Assembly: GCA_025267735.1 (NCBI GenBank)
Contig: CM046307.1
Span: forward strand, 38,679,231-38,743,230
Source of the DNA: Mactra quadrangularis
Taxonomy: Eukaryota; Mollusca; Bivalvia; Venerida; Mactridae
Direction of reading: 5' to 3'
DNA length: 64,000 bases
Shown here: piece by piece, positions 13,243-25,304 of the stretch
How the letters are laid out: each line of letters begins with the position of its first letter
Numbering within the stretch: position 1 is the stretch's first letter
Position numbers and translations under genes: made by a program
The notes under the pieces: model-generated
Told to the model about the DNA's origin: nothing
Databases searched by the model: none
What the model saw: only the letters and a program-made list of their open reading frames with translations

Positions 13243-13602
13243 CATTCGGAACTCCTCGGTCATTCGCTACGAATAACCTCGGACATATTTAGGCGCCATT
13301 TTGGAAAAACCGGTGTTGAAGTAAACAAATACACGATCGTTATGGTGATGACTGAAGTTTCGTTTTTAGTCCGTAAATTTGAAATTACACATTTCAATGA
13401 TACCCATGAACAATATTTAGTTCAATTTAAAACAAATAAATATGTTTAGACAAATATGTGTGTGTATACTACAAGAACTATTTTGTGTAACGGTTACGTG
13501 CTTCACCTCGCGTAGGTAGTAAAATCACCAAAATCCAGTGAAGACCCCCCCGCGAATCCTTGCGAGACTATTCATTCATGAAAGGTCGAGGTGTTCCGAA
13601 TG
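13243..13602. mobile_element. M10 MITE copy 1 (10-bp target duplication)
   Basis: TIRs CATTCGGAACTCCTCG and CGAGGTGTTCCGAATG are flanked by an exact 10-bp duplication ATACCATGTA (13233-13242 and 13603-13612). A close full copy is at 32515-32858 with its own different 10-bp duplication, and a decayed copy is near 22273. A 9-11 bp duplication is characteristic of Mutator-like elements, so a MULE-derived MITE is the best guess. No transposase is encoded. Confidence 0.85.
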
Positions 13603-13938
13603 ATACCATGTATTGAAGATGTGAAGGATTTATGAATGATCCATCAACTTTATTAAAATATTTAGGAACAGGCTTGTTCTAGCAGTTACAACTTAGGATT
13701 GGTAATCATTGGATAGTCAGCTCTGTGTTGGTTCAAATCCCATCCAAAACATACTCTGTTGTTTCCCTGAGTAAGAAACTTTATCCTACTAGCTCAGTAC
13801 TGGGGGACCAGGAAGTGGATTTGAAAGTGATTCATTTAAGCTGTAAGAACTTGTTTCACAATCAAGCTAAATTAAATTATTATAAACTAAGGCCACTACA
13901 AATTGATTATATGTTTTATGGATTTGCTCGCACCTTAA

Positions 13939-15569
13939 CCCTTTACTGGTTGTTGCCATCCGCTTTATCTGATACTGGACAGATAGAGTATAGAGATAAA
14001 CCTAACACTGTGCATACACTAACATTGTTAAACTTGTACACTCAGCAGATAAAGGTTTAATATCACATTCGTTATTTAACACCTCTGTTAGTTTAAAGTC
14101 AATTACTGGTTTAATCTTTAATTTAATCATTATAGTGTAAAAGTAAAAAATGTTGGTCTTTAAATTTCCTTTTTTTAACAATGTGACTATTTAAGACTTA
14201 GTACAAAAACTATTAAAAATATGAGATGTTTAAAATGCATTAAAATATTTTTCGTCACATTTTCAAAAAAATCAACAATTTTTTTTAGCTAACATCGCCG
14301 ATGTTTCGGTAATTTCTTTGTTTAATCCAAGCTTCTTTTTTCTTGTTTTAAACACGTGTCTACAGATATTTATAAATATTAATCCCGTCATTGAAATGCA
14401 ATGCTTACGATGCGTATTGTCGTCTTGATCAAAGGATCATTTCCTGTCGGCAATATACTGATGCTGATTACAAATCGTCTGGGGGTCAAGTCATGTGCTG
14501 TATGTTTGACATTTTTATTGCACATCATAAAACTTAGGGGACTGATTGTGCCTTTGATTAATTAGAAACAAGTATTAAGTCTTTTAAATTTAATCTCTTA
14601 ATTGTCGCTAATTGAGTGTGAAAAGTTGATGACACCCGCGAGCTTGATCATTAGCATATGTTTTGTTATAAATACGCCCAGCGTGTATAATCTTGTCCCT
14701 TTCAGATAATTCATGGCCAAATAATTTTTTTTCACATGTTTAAAAAGTTTATACAATTAAATAAAATAATACAAACAGTGAAACTAGAAATACTAAACTT
14801 GCCTAATAATTCTCGGCTTTTCTGCACATATATTACAGTTGAAAAAAGCCGATAATTACCGCGCGCGCTCGCGAGTTGTACTTGTTGTTTTTAAAATGTA
14901 ATTACTCGATAAATATTAATTTAAACATAGTTTTTTTTAAAGTATTTTATCAATAAAAGATTAATTCAACAAAAATTAAAAAAATAAACGTTTTATCGGA
15001 AATGATAGCGTTATAGCGCATTGAAAATGAGACACATACAAATATATTACAGTTGAAAAAAGCCGATAATTACCGGGCGCGCTCGCGAGTTGTACTTGTT
15101 GTTTTTAAACTGTAATTACTCGATAAATATTAATTAAAACATATTTTTTTTTAAAGTATATTATCATTTAAAGATTAATTCAACCAAACTGAAAAAATGA
15201 ATAAACATTTTATCGGAAATAATAGCATTATAGCGCATTGAAAATGAGACACGTACAAATATATTACAGTAAAAAAGCCGATAATTACCGGGCGCGCTCG
15301 CGAGTTGTACTTGTTGTTTTTAAACTGTAATTACTCGATAAATATTAATTAAAACATATTTTTTTTTGAAGGAAATTATCTATAAAAGGTTCATTCAACC
15401 AAAATGAAAAAATAAATAAACGTTTTATCGGAAATAATAAGTTTTATAGCGTATTGAATATCAGACACGTAATAATGCGGGATTGAGCGGTCCAGGCAGT
15501 ACACGTAAAAATACGGGATTGAGCGGTTGAGGCAGTCCACGTAAAAATACGGGATTGACCAGTAAAGGG
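13939..15569. mobile_element. piggyBac-like non-autonomous element (TTAA)
   Basis: The ends CCCTTTACTGG (13939-13949) and CCAGTAAAGGG (15559-15569) are perfect inverted copies, each abutting TTAA (13935-13938 and 15570-15573). TTAA duplication with a CCC-starting TIR is diagnostic of the piggyBac superfamily. The 1.63-kb interior has no transposase; it holds a 215-bp tandem repeat and three 36-bp repeats (CACGTAAAAATACGGGATTG) next to the 3' end. A frame at 13725-14060 crosses the left border and is therefore not a gene. Confidence 0.85.
14831..15470 (+). repeat. ~215-bp tandem repeat, three copies
   Basis: The marker TATTACAGT..AAAAAAGCCGATAATTACC occurs at 14831, 15045 and 15262, so the units are 214 and 217 bp. 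Each contains a GC island GGCGCGCTCGCGAGTTGTAC that contrasts with the AT-rich surroundings, followed by ACTCGATAAATATTAATT and TTTTATCGGAAAT. It lies wholly inside the piggyBac-like element. Confidence 0.85.
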
Positions 15570-15705
15570 TTAATTTTGACAGTTTTTACAAAAAAATATT
15601 TTTATTTCCTCGCTCGCTCATAAAAATTTGGTCAAACCGCTATATAAAGTAAGTGAATAAAGACTTTTTTAAAAATTTTTTTCTTCACTCGCTCGCCCCA
15701 TTTTT

Positions 15706-15958
15706 ATACCCCCGCTTCGAAGAAGAGGGGGGTATACTGTTTTACCCTTGTCCGCCCGTCTGTTACAAAATTTCGGTCGCATTTTTCTCAGCAACTACAA
15801 CATGCAGCAGCCTAATACTTTGCATATTGCTTCATCCCATAGTCTCATGTGGTGTAAAGCGATTTCATGCTCCTTGCTCATCTACTTCCTGTTTGTGGCA
15901 TATTTTTAGATTTTTACGGGGTATCACTAGTGAGCATTAGCTCACAGATTTACTTGTT
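15706..15958 (+). mobile_element. H1 element, dispersed copy (15.7 kb)
   Basis: The 5' palindrome (ATACCCCCGC ... GGGGGGTAT) is followed by a short GTCCGCCCGTCTG tract, the H1 body (CTCAGCAACTACAACATG, GCATATTGCTTCATCCCATA), an inner IR decayed to ACGGGGTAT, the hairpin GTGAGC-ATTA-GCTCAC, and the end TTTACTTGTT. A frame over 15653-15940 is a translation of the element and not a gene. No target duplication is seen. Confidence 0.8.
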
Positions 15959-16343
15959 TTTCCAGAAAAATCTGTAGAACATATGATCAACTTGTTGTGG
16001 CCTAAAATTAAAGTATTTGGCAAACAATAATTGTGACTAATATGTTATAAGTAAACTAGCTACTAACATTCTGCAGGACTCTTAGAAAGATGAGAAGCTG
16101 GTATTCAGGTATGAGTTCTAGAAAACTAACCGTTTATGGCTACAGTATTTTAGTGTATAAATCTATTATGTCTGATAGAATATTACTTAAAATTATCAAG
16201 ATGTGTAAGATGTTATAAGATGCTTTTTTAAATAATTGTCTTTAAAAAAATGGTTTGTATATATTTTCTGATAGGATTTCTTTGCAATAGTTATATAATA
16301 CACTCTGAAATGATTCACATTATGTAACCAGGCAGTGCTCACT
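15959..16343. other. AT-rich DNA, nothing recognised
   Basis: Short low-copy stretch between two insertions without a supportable feature. Confidence 0.45.
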
Positions 16344-16694
16344 CAGTGTTTATTTTCACTCATAGGGGAATGGTGGCGGGGCCCTTTTTTAGGGGAAATT
16401 CGCGACAAAAATGAAATTAGGGGAAATTTTTCAATACTTGAGATAACATGGATCCTCTATCAGAGTAACATTTCTGTCTTTCTTTATGAAACTATTGAAC
16501 CCATATATTCATCTGTGATTTCTCTGTAATGCTTGAGGAATTGGCAAAAATGCTATAAAAAGGTAAAAAAAAGTTTTAAAAAAGGACACTCTGACAGGGG
16601 AATTTTTTACCTGGGAAGAGGAAAAATAAATACTTTTTGGAGAGGGGGAATGGGGCCCAATTTCGGCCCCAAAATGGTCTGAAAAAAAACACTG
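16344..16694. mobile_element. hAT-like MITE with CAGTGTTT ends
   Basis: The ends CAGTGTTTATTTTC and (inverted) CAGTGTTTTTTTTC differ at one base. The flanks TGCTCACT and TGACACTG look like a decayed 8-bp duplication, but this is weak. The interior has AGGGGAA motifs near both ends. The 351-bp length and lack of a gene fit a MITE; a CAGTG end is common in hAT elements. Confidence 0.55.
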
Positions 16695-18740
16695 TGACAC
16701 TGTGCAAAATATAGAAATTACCTGATAATAGAGATTTATACACTTCTATGTTCATGTATTGGGACCACCTAAAGTTTAGTGCTTTTGTATCATAGGAGGA
16801 TTAATGAATAAAAACCTGTCATAAGAATTCAATTAATTAAGATGTACATATATATTTTCTTTACAAAGATTGAATGACATTTTGGCCTTGTTAGATTCTA
16901 TAGTATTTATTTTATGTTACAATTTTAAGATATAATTTAGGTGGTCACTTTATTTGAACTGTACTGTAGTTGAAGTCATGAAAGAGGATTTGTAATGCAT
17001 GTGAATTACATATCATCTTTCATGATATTTAACCTTAGTTATATAGCCAACTACCAACCTTTTGTATACACATTTATCATTATGTAAAAGACAGTATTTG
17101 ACTTGGATTTTTTTAATTGTATTTGTTTGCATTTATATATTTTATATCACAGTATCTTAACTTGAAGAGGGGAAATACATTCTAATTGTTATAAGGTTTC
17201 TTATTTATTTGTTTAAACTTCATTTTGTCTTGCATTTATCAATCTATCATTAATACTTATTTGGTATCTTGTCTGATGCATTCCCCGAAAACAAGCTTTA
17301 AGAAAGTTAGGATAGATTTCAAAATCAAAATTTGTTTGCTACAATGTATGACCAATAGGGGGGAAGGGGGAGGGAACTTCGGTGGCAGTAGTGTCAATAT
17401 ACTAGCAGTTTGACTAGTCAGTTATATATAAGATTCCGGCGAGTTTGATGTTGGATAACCATTAGTATTATCCGAAAATATTTTAGTCAGTAAAAATTTT
17501 ATTCAATTATGTTTGGGGGGTGTACAGGGGATCTGGCTCACTGTTATAGTTCACCAGTTGAATACCAATCTCATTACAATCAAGCCTCATACATTCTAAA
17601 GTCTCTCTGACTGCAACAATTGTTGCATGGTGGTTGAAACTGCCAGAACTCATCAGCTTTAATGGGGCAACATTGTGTAGTCATGGCAACAATTTTAGAT
17701 AAGTTAAGTGAATAACCAAGCTTTAAGTCTCCTGGGCAGCATATTATCAAAATTCTTATGATAAAATTACAATACAATATTGAAGGATTTACAACTAAAA
17801 TCGGTCATAAGATGCTTGATAATACGGGCCCCTGAGGTCTTTCTTTATTCTTGGAATGTTTTTTTTAGTTGTAGAGATTTTAATTTGTTCTAAAAAATGA
17901 CTTTGAAGTTTCTCTATAGCTGGCATTGAATTTCTTTAAGATGTATCATTTGTAGAAACTTTGCAATTGTTTGACAATATTGCCATGGAGATGCTGAATT
18001 AATGGAAGTATAATATCAGTTGCAGCAATATTGAAGTGATTGCAGTAACATTGTCTTAGTGAGAAAGTCTCATTTAATTGACCTCCAACAGCAAGGGTGA
18101 AATTTTAATGCCGTGAATGTTACTCATAATTCTTGTGTACCAAGATAACAAATTCCAACTGAACTATTGAGTGATCGAACCTTGACAGCACTACTATATC
18201 ATGTCTTCACTAGAAAACAAATTATGTTAAAATTGTATACCAAAACTTAGGATATTTAGTTTCTAAGTATACTGCATGTCAGTGAGTTGCAAGCTGCTGA
18301 GGTCCGATCTAAATGAGATTGGTTGAATTCTGTTGAATAATACAGTGAGCTAGATAAGGAATGATTTCATCACTGCATCTAGCTTTTGATTTCCTTGTGT
18401 GAGGAGTTAGTTAATTTATTGATGATATGGTCATCACGTTGTATGATATGTATTGATCCGAAAAGAGAAGATAAAAATATTTTAGAAACCATGTGCTATG
18501 GGTTATTATAATTTAAAAAAATACAAACATTTACATTCACATTTTAATTTGAAGATACATTAGCAATAAGGATCACAAAAAAAATTAGATAAAATTTTTT
18601 TGGTCAAGTTCTATACAAAAAACAGTGCACAGTTGATGTAATGTTCTGTGTAAGAACACTTTGTGGTCAACATAATTTATTGTTACTGTATTGACATATT
18701 GCCATATCATCTCATCCCTTCTGTAGATAGAATACTTTTT
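16695..18740. other. AT-rich DNA, no gene; one 16-bp palindrome
   Basis: No coding region is supported. A perfect palindrome TGCAACAATTGTTGCA is at 17612-17627. A G-rich patch (AGGGGGGAAGGGGGAGGG) is at 17355-17372. Nothing else stands out. Confidence 0.45.
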
Positions 18741-18764
18741 ATTGGGGACGTTTCTTTGACACAA

Positions 18765-18900
18765 TGTGACTCTGATGTTTTATGTCAGGATGGTTCTAGC
18801 CCATTGTTGAGAATGTCTTGTGACTCAGTAGGGCTCTGATGTTTTATGTAAGGGTGGTTCTAGCTTGTTGTTGGTAGTGTCTCCTGACACAATGTGGTGA
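18765..18900 (+). repeat. 65-bp tandem duplication
   Basis: CTCTGATGTTTTATGT..GG(A/G)TGGTTCTAGC occurs at about 18769 and 18834 with diverged spacer text, and the flanking TGACACAATGTG motif appears before and after the pair. Two units are clear and a partial third is possible. Confidence 0.7.
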
Positions 18901-19449
18901 TGAAATCATAGAATCATACTTTTCCCCTTCAGTTTGTAATGTTTGAGATGTAGATCCCATTAAGGGTATTGTCTAGATTGAGAACCTGGACTATATATAA
19001 GTTATTGTTGTACATATGTGTACAGACACATTCATTTAAGTCAGGTATTCCATGTGCATGTTGTCTGCCAATATGTCATCTCTGCCAACATCTGTATAGT
19101 AACAAGGTGAATCCTTTTATAAATGAAAAACATTTATGCAGGCATCACACTGTCCCAAAAATTAAACCTGATGGACACATCAATCTGCAATTTTGAATTT
19201 CACGCGAAGATGGTCCCGAAATAGGTTGACAGTCAATCATCATACGAAACAAGTACGATTCCTACAGAAGGCCATGCGATCACATCCAATCCACACATGA
19301 TTCCTACTTAAGTTCATGGGATCATATGCGAATCACACACGGAAAAGTCTACCACAGGACTTTCCAAGGCCATACAATTGGTTACAAAATTATAGTGTTA
19401 GTGTGATGTGTTGAACGTATTCATGAAGCGTCACTTGACCTCTGGGTGG

Positions 19450-19560
19450 TATAAAAGCGGCCAAAAGTGGCAAATTTCAGTAGCTTACAGTATTGGTAGC
19501 ACAACTACGTTTAAACACTATTTGGATTTGACTTTTACTTTATCTTGCCACCAAAAGTAA
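19450..19560 (+). promoter_or_regulatory. Candidate TATA promoter and splice donor
   Basis: GGTATAAAAGCGGCC (TATA box at about 19450) sits in a locally GC-richer patch. About 100 bp downstream a good donor-like CAAAAGTAAGAAG occurs. Together they could mark a non-coding first exon of a gene or an LTR-type promoter, but no matching coding exon follows on this strand. Chance occurrence remains likely. Confidence 0.2.
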
Positions 19561-19900
19561 GAAGAAGCAAGGGTGAGGGTCTCTCTGGTAAATACAGAAC
19601 CTAGATGAGGAAAGCAGATGGATGATTTAGAGGTCCAAGAAAACAGTTCCGAGCCTCTTACCATAGAAAGGCGGGGGGGGGGGGGGAATCTAAGAATTAT
19701 TTATCATTCAAAGCACAAATTTAGAGCCACCTTCAGTGGCTTCTAGATCTCCTTAGTGGTATGCAAGCTTTCCCCAGCAGTCCCAAGTGTTTCTGCAGCA
19801 TTCTACTTCATTTCATCTATGTTACACACAAGCTGATACCTCCGTTATTTAAGTTCAATAGTAACAAATTTTATACATCATGATCCCATCTTGATATCAT

Positions 19901-20203
19901 CTACCAAAATAGGATGGCGACGCAACAGTAGTTGGGGGGGGGGGCTTCAAGAAGTTGTGTTGCTTTTCTTGAACAATCCTGCATCTTGTTCCCTTCATTA
20001 TCACAAAGCCTTGAAATTGGCATTTTTTGACATGCCATAGATTTTCGACCGCACACAAAGTTATTGCCGGAGTGTGAAAGTATTAGCATGGGGTCATGCA
20101 ATGGCTGAAGATGCTCTCGCAAATGACCTGAAGTTATAATGATCAGATCCGAATTTGAATATTTCCTTACTAGTGTGTCTATCAAGTGCTTATATCGGGA
20201 CAT
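19901..20203 (-). CDS. Possible exon or pseudogene fragment, 100 codons, unrecognised
   Basis: The frame starts ATG at 20203 on the minus strand and runs 100 codons. It has mixed, non-repetitive composition, with cysteines and charged residues spread evenly and a stretch LIIITSGHLREHLQPLHD near its start. This is more protein-like than the other short frames in the window. Near its end it crosses a C12 homopolymer (plus-strand G run about 19934-19945) that would be prone to slippage. No domain or family is recognised. It could be a chance frame, an exon, or a remnant of an old element. Confidence 0.25.
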   Translation of the reverse strand: MSRYKHLIDTLVRKYSNSDLIIITSGHLREHLQPLHDPMLILSHSGNNFVCGRKSMACQKMPISRLCDNEGNKMQDCSRKATQLLEAPPPNYCCVAILFW

Positions 20204-20978
20204 CGTGACGCCTGCTTTAGTATATGCTACTATAAGACAAACTCAGTTTTGCTTTTTATGAGTATTTGTTTTAATATGAGATCTTGATTTTGAAAAGTCT
20301 GACAACCTTGCCTTAACAATATGAATTGATTAAGTGATAGTTTACTGGTTTGGTGGAAAGAAATGTTTTTTAACAAATATTAAGTATTTTCACTTAGTTT
20401 TATAATAATGGGCTGCATTTGAAGACATAATCATTGTCAGTTGATTTAAGGTAATAAGATGACAAGTTTATAATATATTATGCATGGATTATCAGATAAT
20501 AACACTGAGATGAAATTTTAGACTTAAGACAGCATAGACTTACTTGAAAGACAAAGTTGGGTAATAGGCTGCTTTCTGGGTACAGTGTCCCTACATTATT
20601 TTTAACCAGCCATAATGTTGAATTTTTACAATACTTAGACAACATGTGCATGGAAAACTGACCTTGTTCTTGAGTCAATTACAATTACTGTAACTTAAGC
20701 CTATTTCTGGTTGGTTAAAGATTTAACTCTGGGAATTTTGAGTAATTGCAATACACTGTTCATTTGTTAATATGTTAACTTGGTCGAACATTTTGTGTGC
20801 AGTTACCACCACTGTGGTCATTGCTGCTGTTGTTAAACTTTTATTTAGCATGTTGATCATATGAGTTGAAGTGAGTTGTCATGGTAGTAAAACAAGCTGG
20901 AAACTAGTCATGATTTTCCTGAATGTATTTGTTTCTACGATTTGTTTTCAAGATGTATCAGTAGTTTTAGCCTGGTTT
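20204..20978. other. AT-rich DNA, nothing recognised
   Basis: No element ends or coding evidence could be supported. Confidence 0.45.
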
Positions 20979-21182
20979 TTCTACCAAAAAGTTAGATGGG
21001 CGCGTGGGTGGGCGGGAGTCCGGTGTCGTTAAAAATTGTGTTGTCAGATCTTGATGAAACTTCATACAATGATAACATACCATGTGATGAACAGAATTAG
21101 AAAGTAACTGCAACTCTACCTGGCTTTATTATGGATTCTTTCCCTTGTAATTTTGCGTTAAAATTTTTAAATCTGGCTTTAG
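20979..21182 (+). mobile_element. H5 fragment (5' end plus one unit)
   Basis: A CCTGGTTTTTCTACCAAAAAG palindrome-like start, then GGGCGGGAGTCCGGTGTCG, then one core unit with CATACAATGATAACATACCA and ACTCTACCTGGCTT, as in the seven-unit element at 7727-8850. The 3' part is absent. Confidence 0.65.
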
Positions 21183-21350
21183 TGTAGTTTCCACATTACA
21201 TTTCTTGTTCATTTCTTGATTTTTTCAAGCCCTGTGACCCTGTCTCATGTTGTTGTTGTCAGTACTTTCAGTTTTATTTTTCTACCAGTGGCAATAGTTA
21301 TAGTTGGTGCAGTAAAATCATTCAGAGGTTAATTAGGTTTATTTATTTTT

Positions 21351-21545
21351 ATACGCCCGTTTTGAAAAATGGACGTATTATATTATGATGTTGTCCGTCT
21401 GTCCGTCCGTCCGTGCGTCTGTCTGTCCATGGACAATTGCTCTACCGGATGATAACTCTAGAAAGGATGTACCTAGGTTCCTCAAATTTTATGTGTGGAT
21501 AGCCCTTGGGTGGAGGAGGTTCCCTATTGATTTTGATTTACTTGA
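21351..21545 (+). mobile_element. H2 element, 5' fragment
   Basis: It starts ATACGCCCGTTTTGAAAAAT after a T run, forms the H2 5' palindrome, then carries a clean GTCC/GTCT/GTGC tetranucleotide run (about 21392-21428) and the first non-repeated part of H2 up to CCCTATTGATTTTGA. All core repeats and the 3' end are missing, so this is a 3'-truncated copy. Confidence 0.8.
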
Positions 21546-21815
21546 ATTGGGTCACAATATTGGTGAATTCTTAGCAATGGCTGATTGTGTTTAGTATTTA
21601 GCTAAATTGGTTGGATTAAATGGATTTTCTTACTGGTTAAAGGGACTCTAAATTGGGCTATAGAAATATGTTCCACTTAAATTTTGTGTGAGACAAGGTC
21701 TGTTTGTTCTAAATACCATGTTGATGTATATTAATGTGATGAGTAAACAACACCATTTAATCACATTATAGCTGTTGAAAAGAACACTTTTGAAAGCTTA
21801 TTCAGAATAAAATAT

Positions 21816-22233
21816 TAGGGCTGTCACGATACGCCAGAAGCGTATCGCGATATATTGCAATACGCTGGCATTGTATCGCGATACATACCACGATATGTTG
21901 TGGGCTTTTTGATTTGTTGTGCCTCCACTGTATTTAACAGAAAAAAAAGCAAACTTACATGCAGCTACTGATAGAATCTAGCCTCTTAAAGTTTTTACGG
22001 TCATTTAGGACTGTGACGTGCCCCAATCGGTTAAAGTCTTGTAACTTAAGATTAGATGGAATGAACAATTAAAAAACTGACGTTTCGCTACTTTTATTTC
22101 GCAAAGGGAAGAATTTTCCAATGAAATAAAAAAATATCGCCAAATACTGGTACGTTAAAATTGTACCGCGGTACGTATTGCTGCACCAGCGTATTGCAAT
22201 GTACTGGAATACTGGTATATCGTGACAGCCCTA
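21816..22233. mobile_element. hAT MITE with perfect 8-bp target duplication
   Basis: The 16-bp TIR TAGGGCTGTCACGATA is exact at both ends and flanked by TAAAATAT on both sides (21808-21815 and 22234-22241). The subterminal regions are rich in palindromic GTATCGCGATA motifs that could bind transposase. The 418-bp length excludes a transposase. TIR form and 8-bp duplication fit the hAT superfamily. Confidence 0.9.
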
Positions 22234-22272
22234 TAAAATATCATGGTAGGAAAAGACACAAGATTATTACTG

Positions 22273-22505
22273 GACCATTCACTACCAATAATCTCAGACA
22301 TATTTAAACACCATTTTAGAATTACCTTTGCATCATATGCCCAACCAAATTGCTTAGACCAGTGTTTGAAGTAAACAAATCAATGATCATTTTCATGAAT
22401 TAGGTGATAACTCAATTATTAATTGATGTTTTGGTTTTTTAGTCCATAAATTTGAAATAACATAGTTAAATGATATCGCTAAACAATATTCAGTCAAATA
22501 TACTT
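22273..22505. mobile_element. M10 MITE, decayed partial copy
   Basis: CCATTCACTACCAATAATCT, ACATATTTAAACACCATTTT and TAGTCCATAAATTTGAAAT follow the order of the M10 copies at 13243 and 32515 with many substitutions and a small insertion. The 3' TIR is not found. Confidence 0.6.
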
Positions 22506-24589
22506 GCAAGGTTTATAAAAAATGAAGTATTGGAAAATGTGTACTGTTTTTGATTGTCCAAATTTTGGGTTTCCCAATTTAAAAGGTCTCAAACCAGTAT
22601 GGAAAAATAAAACAACATCCAATCCTAAATAAATGCCAGACAAACATTATCTGGAGAACTGTGCCAAGTATTGGGTCTATAAAAGACTTTTCTAGTGTAC
22701 TTTACAATGTGTTGGGATTATGTTTGTACATATTCTCTGTATTTAAATCAAACTATTGGTGAATTTTAAATATCAGTGATTACAAAAATATCCTGATGAG
22801 TGAGGCATGGGCAGCTAACAATATGTGTCTGTTGCCTTCTGTTTATTTTGGTTTCTCCTATTTGTAGGAAAAGAAAGTTATAAAAGTATAAAAATGCCAT
22901 TTTTTATGCAAAAATTAATATGAATTAAATATGGTTCTAAAAAGTGATCAGAATTTCAATTATTCATATTTCAATAAAAATATTTCTGTTATTGAGTAAC
23001 ATAACATCATTACATGAGTTATTTAGTCTAATATTTAAAACCCTGCATTAGAATGTATGCCAAGTAAACATAATTATATCTAATAAAAGTAGATTTCTTT
23101 TAGTCTTAAAACTTAAACTTAACTGACAGACCACTAGATCCAATTAGGAACTCAAATTTGTGGGTTTTTTCTGTGTACAGGTGGTTCAACGTAAGTTTGT
23201 TACGCCTTATTGCTGAAAATTTCGAAGTACTGATTAAATCCTATTGTTTTTTGTACACTCATTTTCATGATAATAGCTTGTATGTAAGAAGAAAATAAAA
23301 ATATTTGAATTCTGTATTCTATTGCATGATTTGGTAAGTTTGTAATAATTGTAAATTTTGCATTACACATTAATATCTATTTAAGATTTTAATTAGGTGT
23401 ATCTGGCTTGATATGTCAACATAGACGTGTGAAAAGCTAGTTGTTTTTTCATATCATTCATATTAAAGTCCAAGTAATATTAATAACAAATGATGAAATC
23501 TGCTGATTTGAATAAATATGGATAACTATTTTAATAATAATGACTTTATTTAAGAATGGCTACACATTTTAATGAATCCAATCTTCCATGTGGACCTCTG
23601 ATAAAACATATACAAGTTGTTTACAATATTTACATAGTGAAAACATCTAATAAATTCATAAATTGAATACATAAGTTTAGTAGTAAGTATTTAAATACAC
23701 AGGGTTAATGTATGTGCCACTGACTGTAAAATAAAATTTAACAATACATTTATATTACAAATTTATGAAACCATTACAGTTAATTAAGATTATTAAGTAC
23801 AGCGTACAGTAAATTAAATAAATGACTATATTTTTATAAAGTATTTGTCGTCCAAATTTATTAAATTCAGTACCGAGTAACACGGCTACCCTTTTTATAG
23901 TAGAATCATTGTATGATACTGTAGAAATTTTGCATGTTGTAAAAGGGGAAAGTTGAGAGAAAACGGCACAAAACTTGATCACAAAAAATCCCTTACTATA
24001 ATTGTATGTCACATTGAGAAAACAGAACATTAGCGAAGACTGGACAGTCCTGGGACTGTGTAATATTCTCAGGTTCTACTGTATCAAAAAATTGAATGAC
24101 AAGACATTTAGTTGTGAAAACCATTGTAACATTTATTTGTCAAATAATGTTCAAACCTTTATATTGTATCTTTTGTACCAGTAATTTGACTGCATTGAAA
24201 GAAAAAATATCTGTGTGGTAGAGGTCAATCTGATTAAAACCCGATCTAAAATTTTACCGCTCACATACTCGCTAATTTAGATCTGGCCTTTTCCAAACGA
24301 AGGTCACGTTCAGGTGACCTTTTCTCATCATAATATTCATGACGAAATTGTTATGATACGTAACTTGTTAACATCGTCTACGTCACGCAATTTGAAATGA
24401 GCCACCCAATCGCAGACTGTGAATAATAGCGCTGTTAAATTTGCTGGCAAACCTAGGTCTAAAAATAGAAATTACGAAATCAGAATGTGATTAATAGTGT
24501 TTTCGTCTAGATGAAAGCTACGCATTGATTGGTGGACTCAAAGTTCATTTCGAAGTGACCTTGCGTTGACTAAGTAGAGATCCAGTATG
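22506..24589. other. AT-rich DNA; a MITE fragment at 23690-23742
   Basis: No gene is seen. At 23690-23742 the string GGGTTAATGTATGTGCCACT and its continuation resemble the right end of the TA-MITE at 37711-37873, so a decayed piece of that family is likely. Homopurine and homopyrimidine runs are otherwise unremarkable. Confidence 0.45.
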
Positions 24590-24830
24590 ACAACGCGAGT
24601 AGAACAGGATCTCTGTTTACGGAGATTGGGTAAAGGTTTGAGTTGATCTCCGGGAGGTTAATATACCCTTCCATGAAAACATGTTGAAAATGTCAATTTT
24701 CCTCCATTTAATAATAAGGTATAATTATGGAGAAGTTGCCGGTCTTATGGAAGGGTTGGTGAGTACTGGTTATAGACGAGGGTCCAGGAAAGCTAGGTTA
24801 GGTGCGCTGTCTGCAGTAAAATAACTTTTA
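24590..24830 (+). mobile_element. S2 SINE, head decayed
   Basis: The S2 body is clear (TATACCCTTCCATGAAAA, GGAGAAGTTGCCGGTCTTAT, GGTGAGTACTGGTTATAGAC, AGGAAAGCTAGGTTAGGTGC) in the same order as the intact copy at 31241-31520. The tRNA-like head before it is barely recognisable and the ACGGCGTTAAA tail is lost. Confidence 0.75.
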
Positions 24831-25304
24831 TTGTATTGACACAGTGCTTAACCCAGTATATAAAAATCATTACTGTAATGTTTTATTAACGCAAATTAAG
24901 TAATTCCTTAATATTATTAATGCTACACATGTATAAGTGTATTAATTAATACTGTGAGGTTTTATTGATAAGGTCATACTTGAGAGTTGTTAAATAAATA
25001 AAATCAAAATTCAGTCTTTTCTTCAATGTCATACAGTCTGAGCACCTAAGTACCTAATTCAACCTTTAGAATGAGAGTATGCCAAGTGTGGCAGTGTAAA
25101 ATCATTGTTCACATATAATGCTACATATTATTAGAACGATAGTCTTACCTTCACTTCATGTATCAAACAAATGATGTCATACATTGCTAAATGATTTTAT
25201 TTTCGATATAATCTATTAATAGTCTAAAATAACAAAATATTTTAAAATATATGTAGTTGTTACTAATGATGCTAGGTAGTGATCTACTATGGCTAAAGTC
25301 ACAT
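24831..25304. other. AT-rich DNA, nothing recognised
   Basis: No supportable feature. Confidence 0.4.

Noticed and set aside
13725..14060. 111-codon frame
   Set aside because: It crosses the left border of the piggyBac-like element at 13939, so it cannot be a conserved gene.
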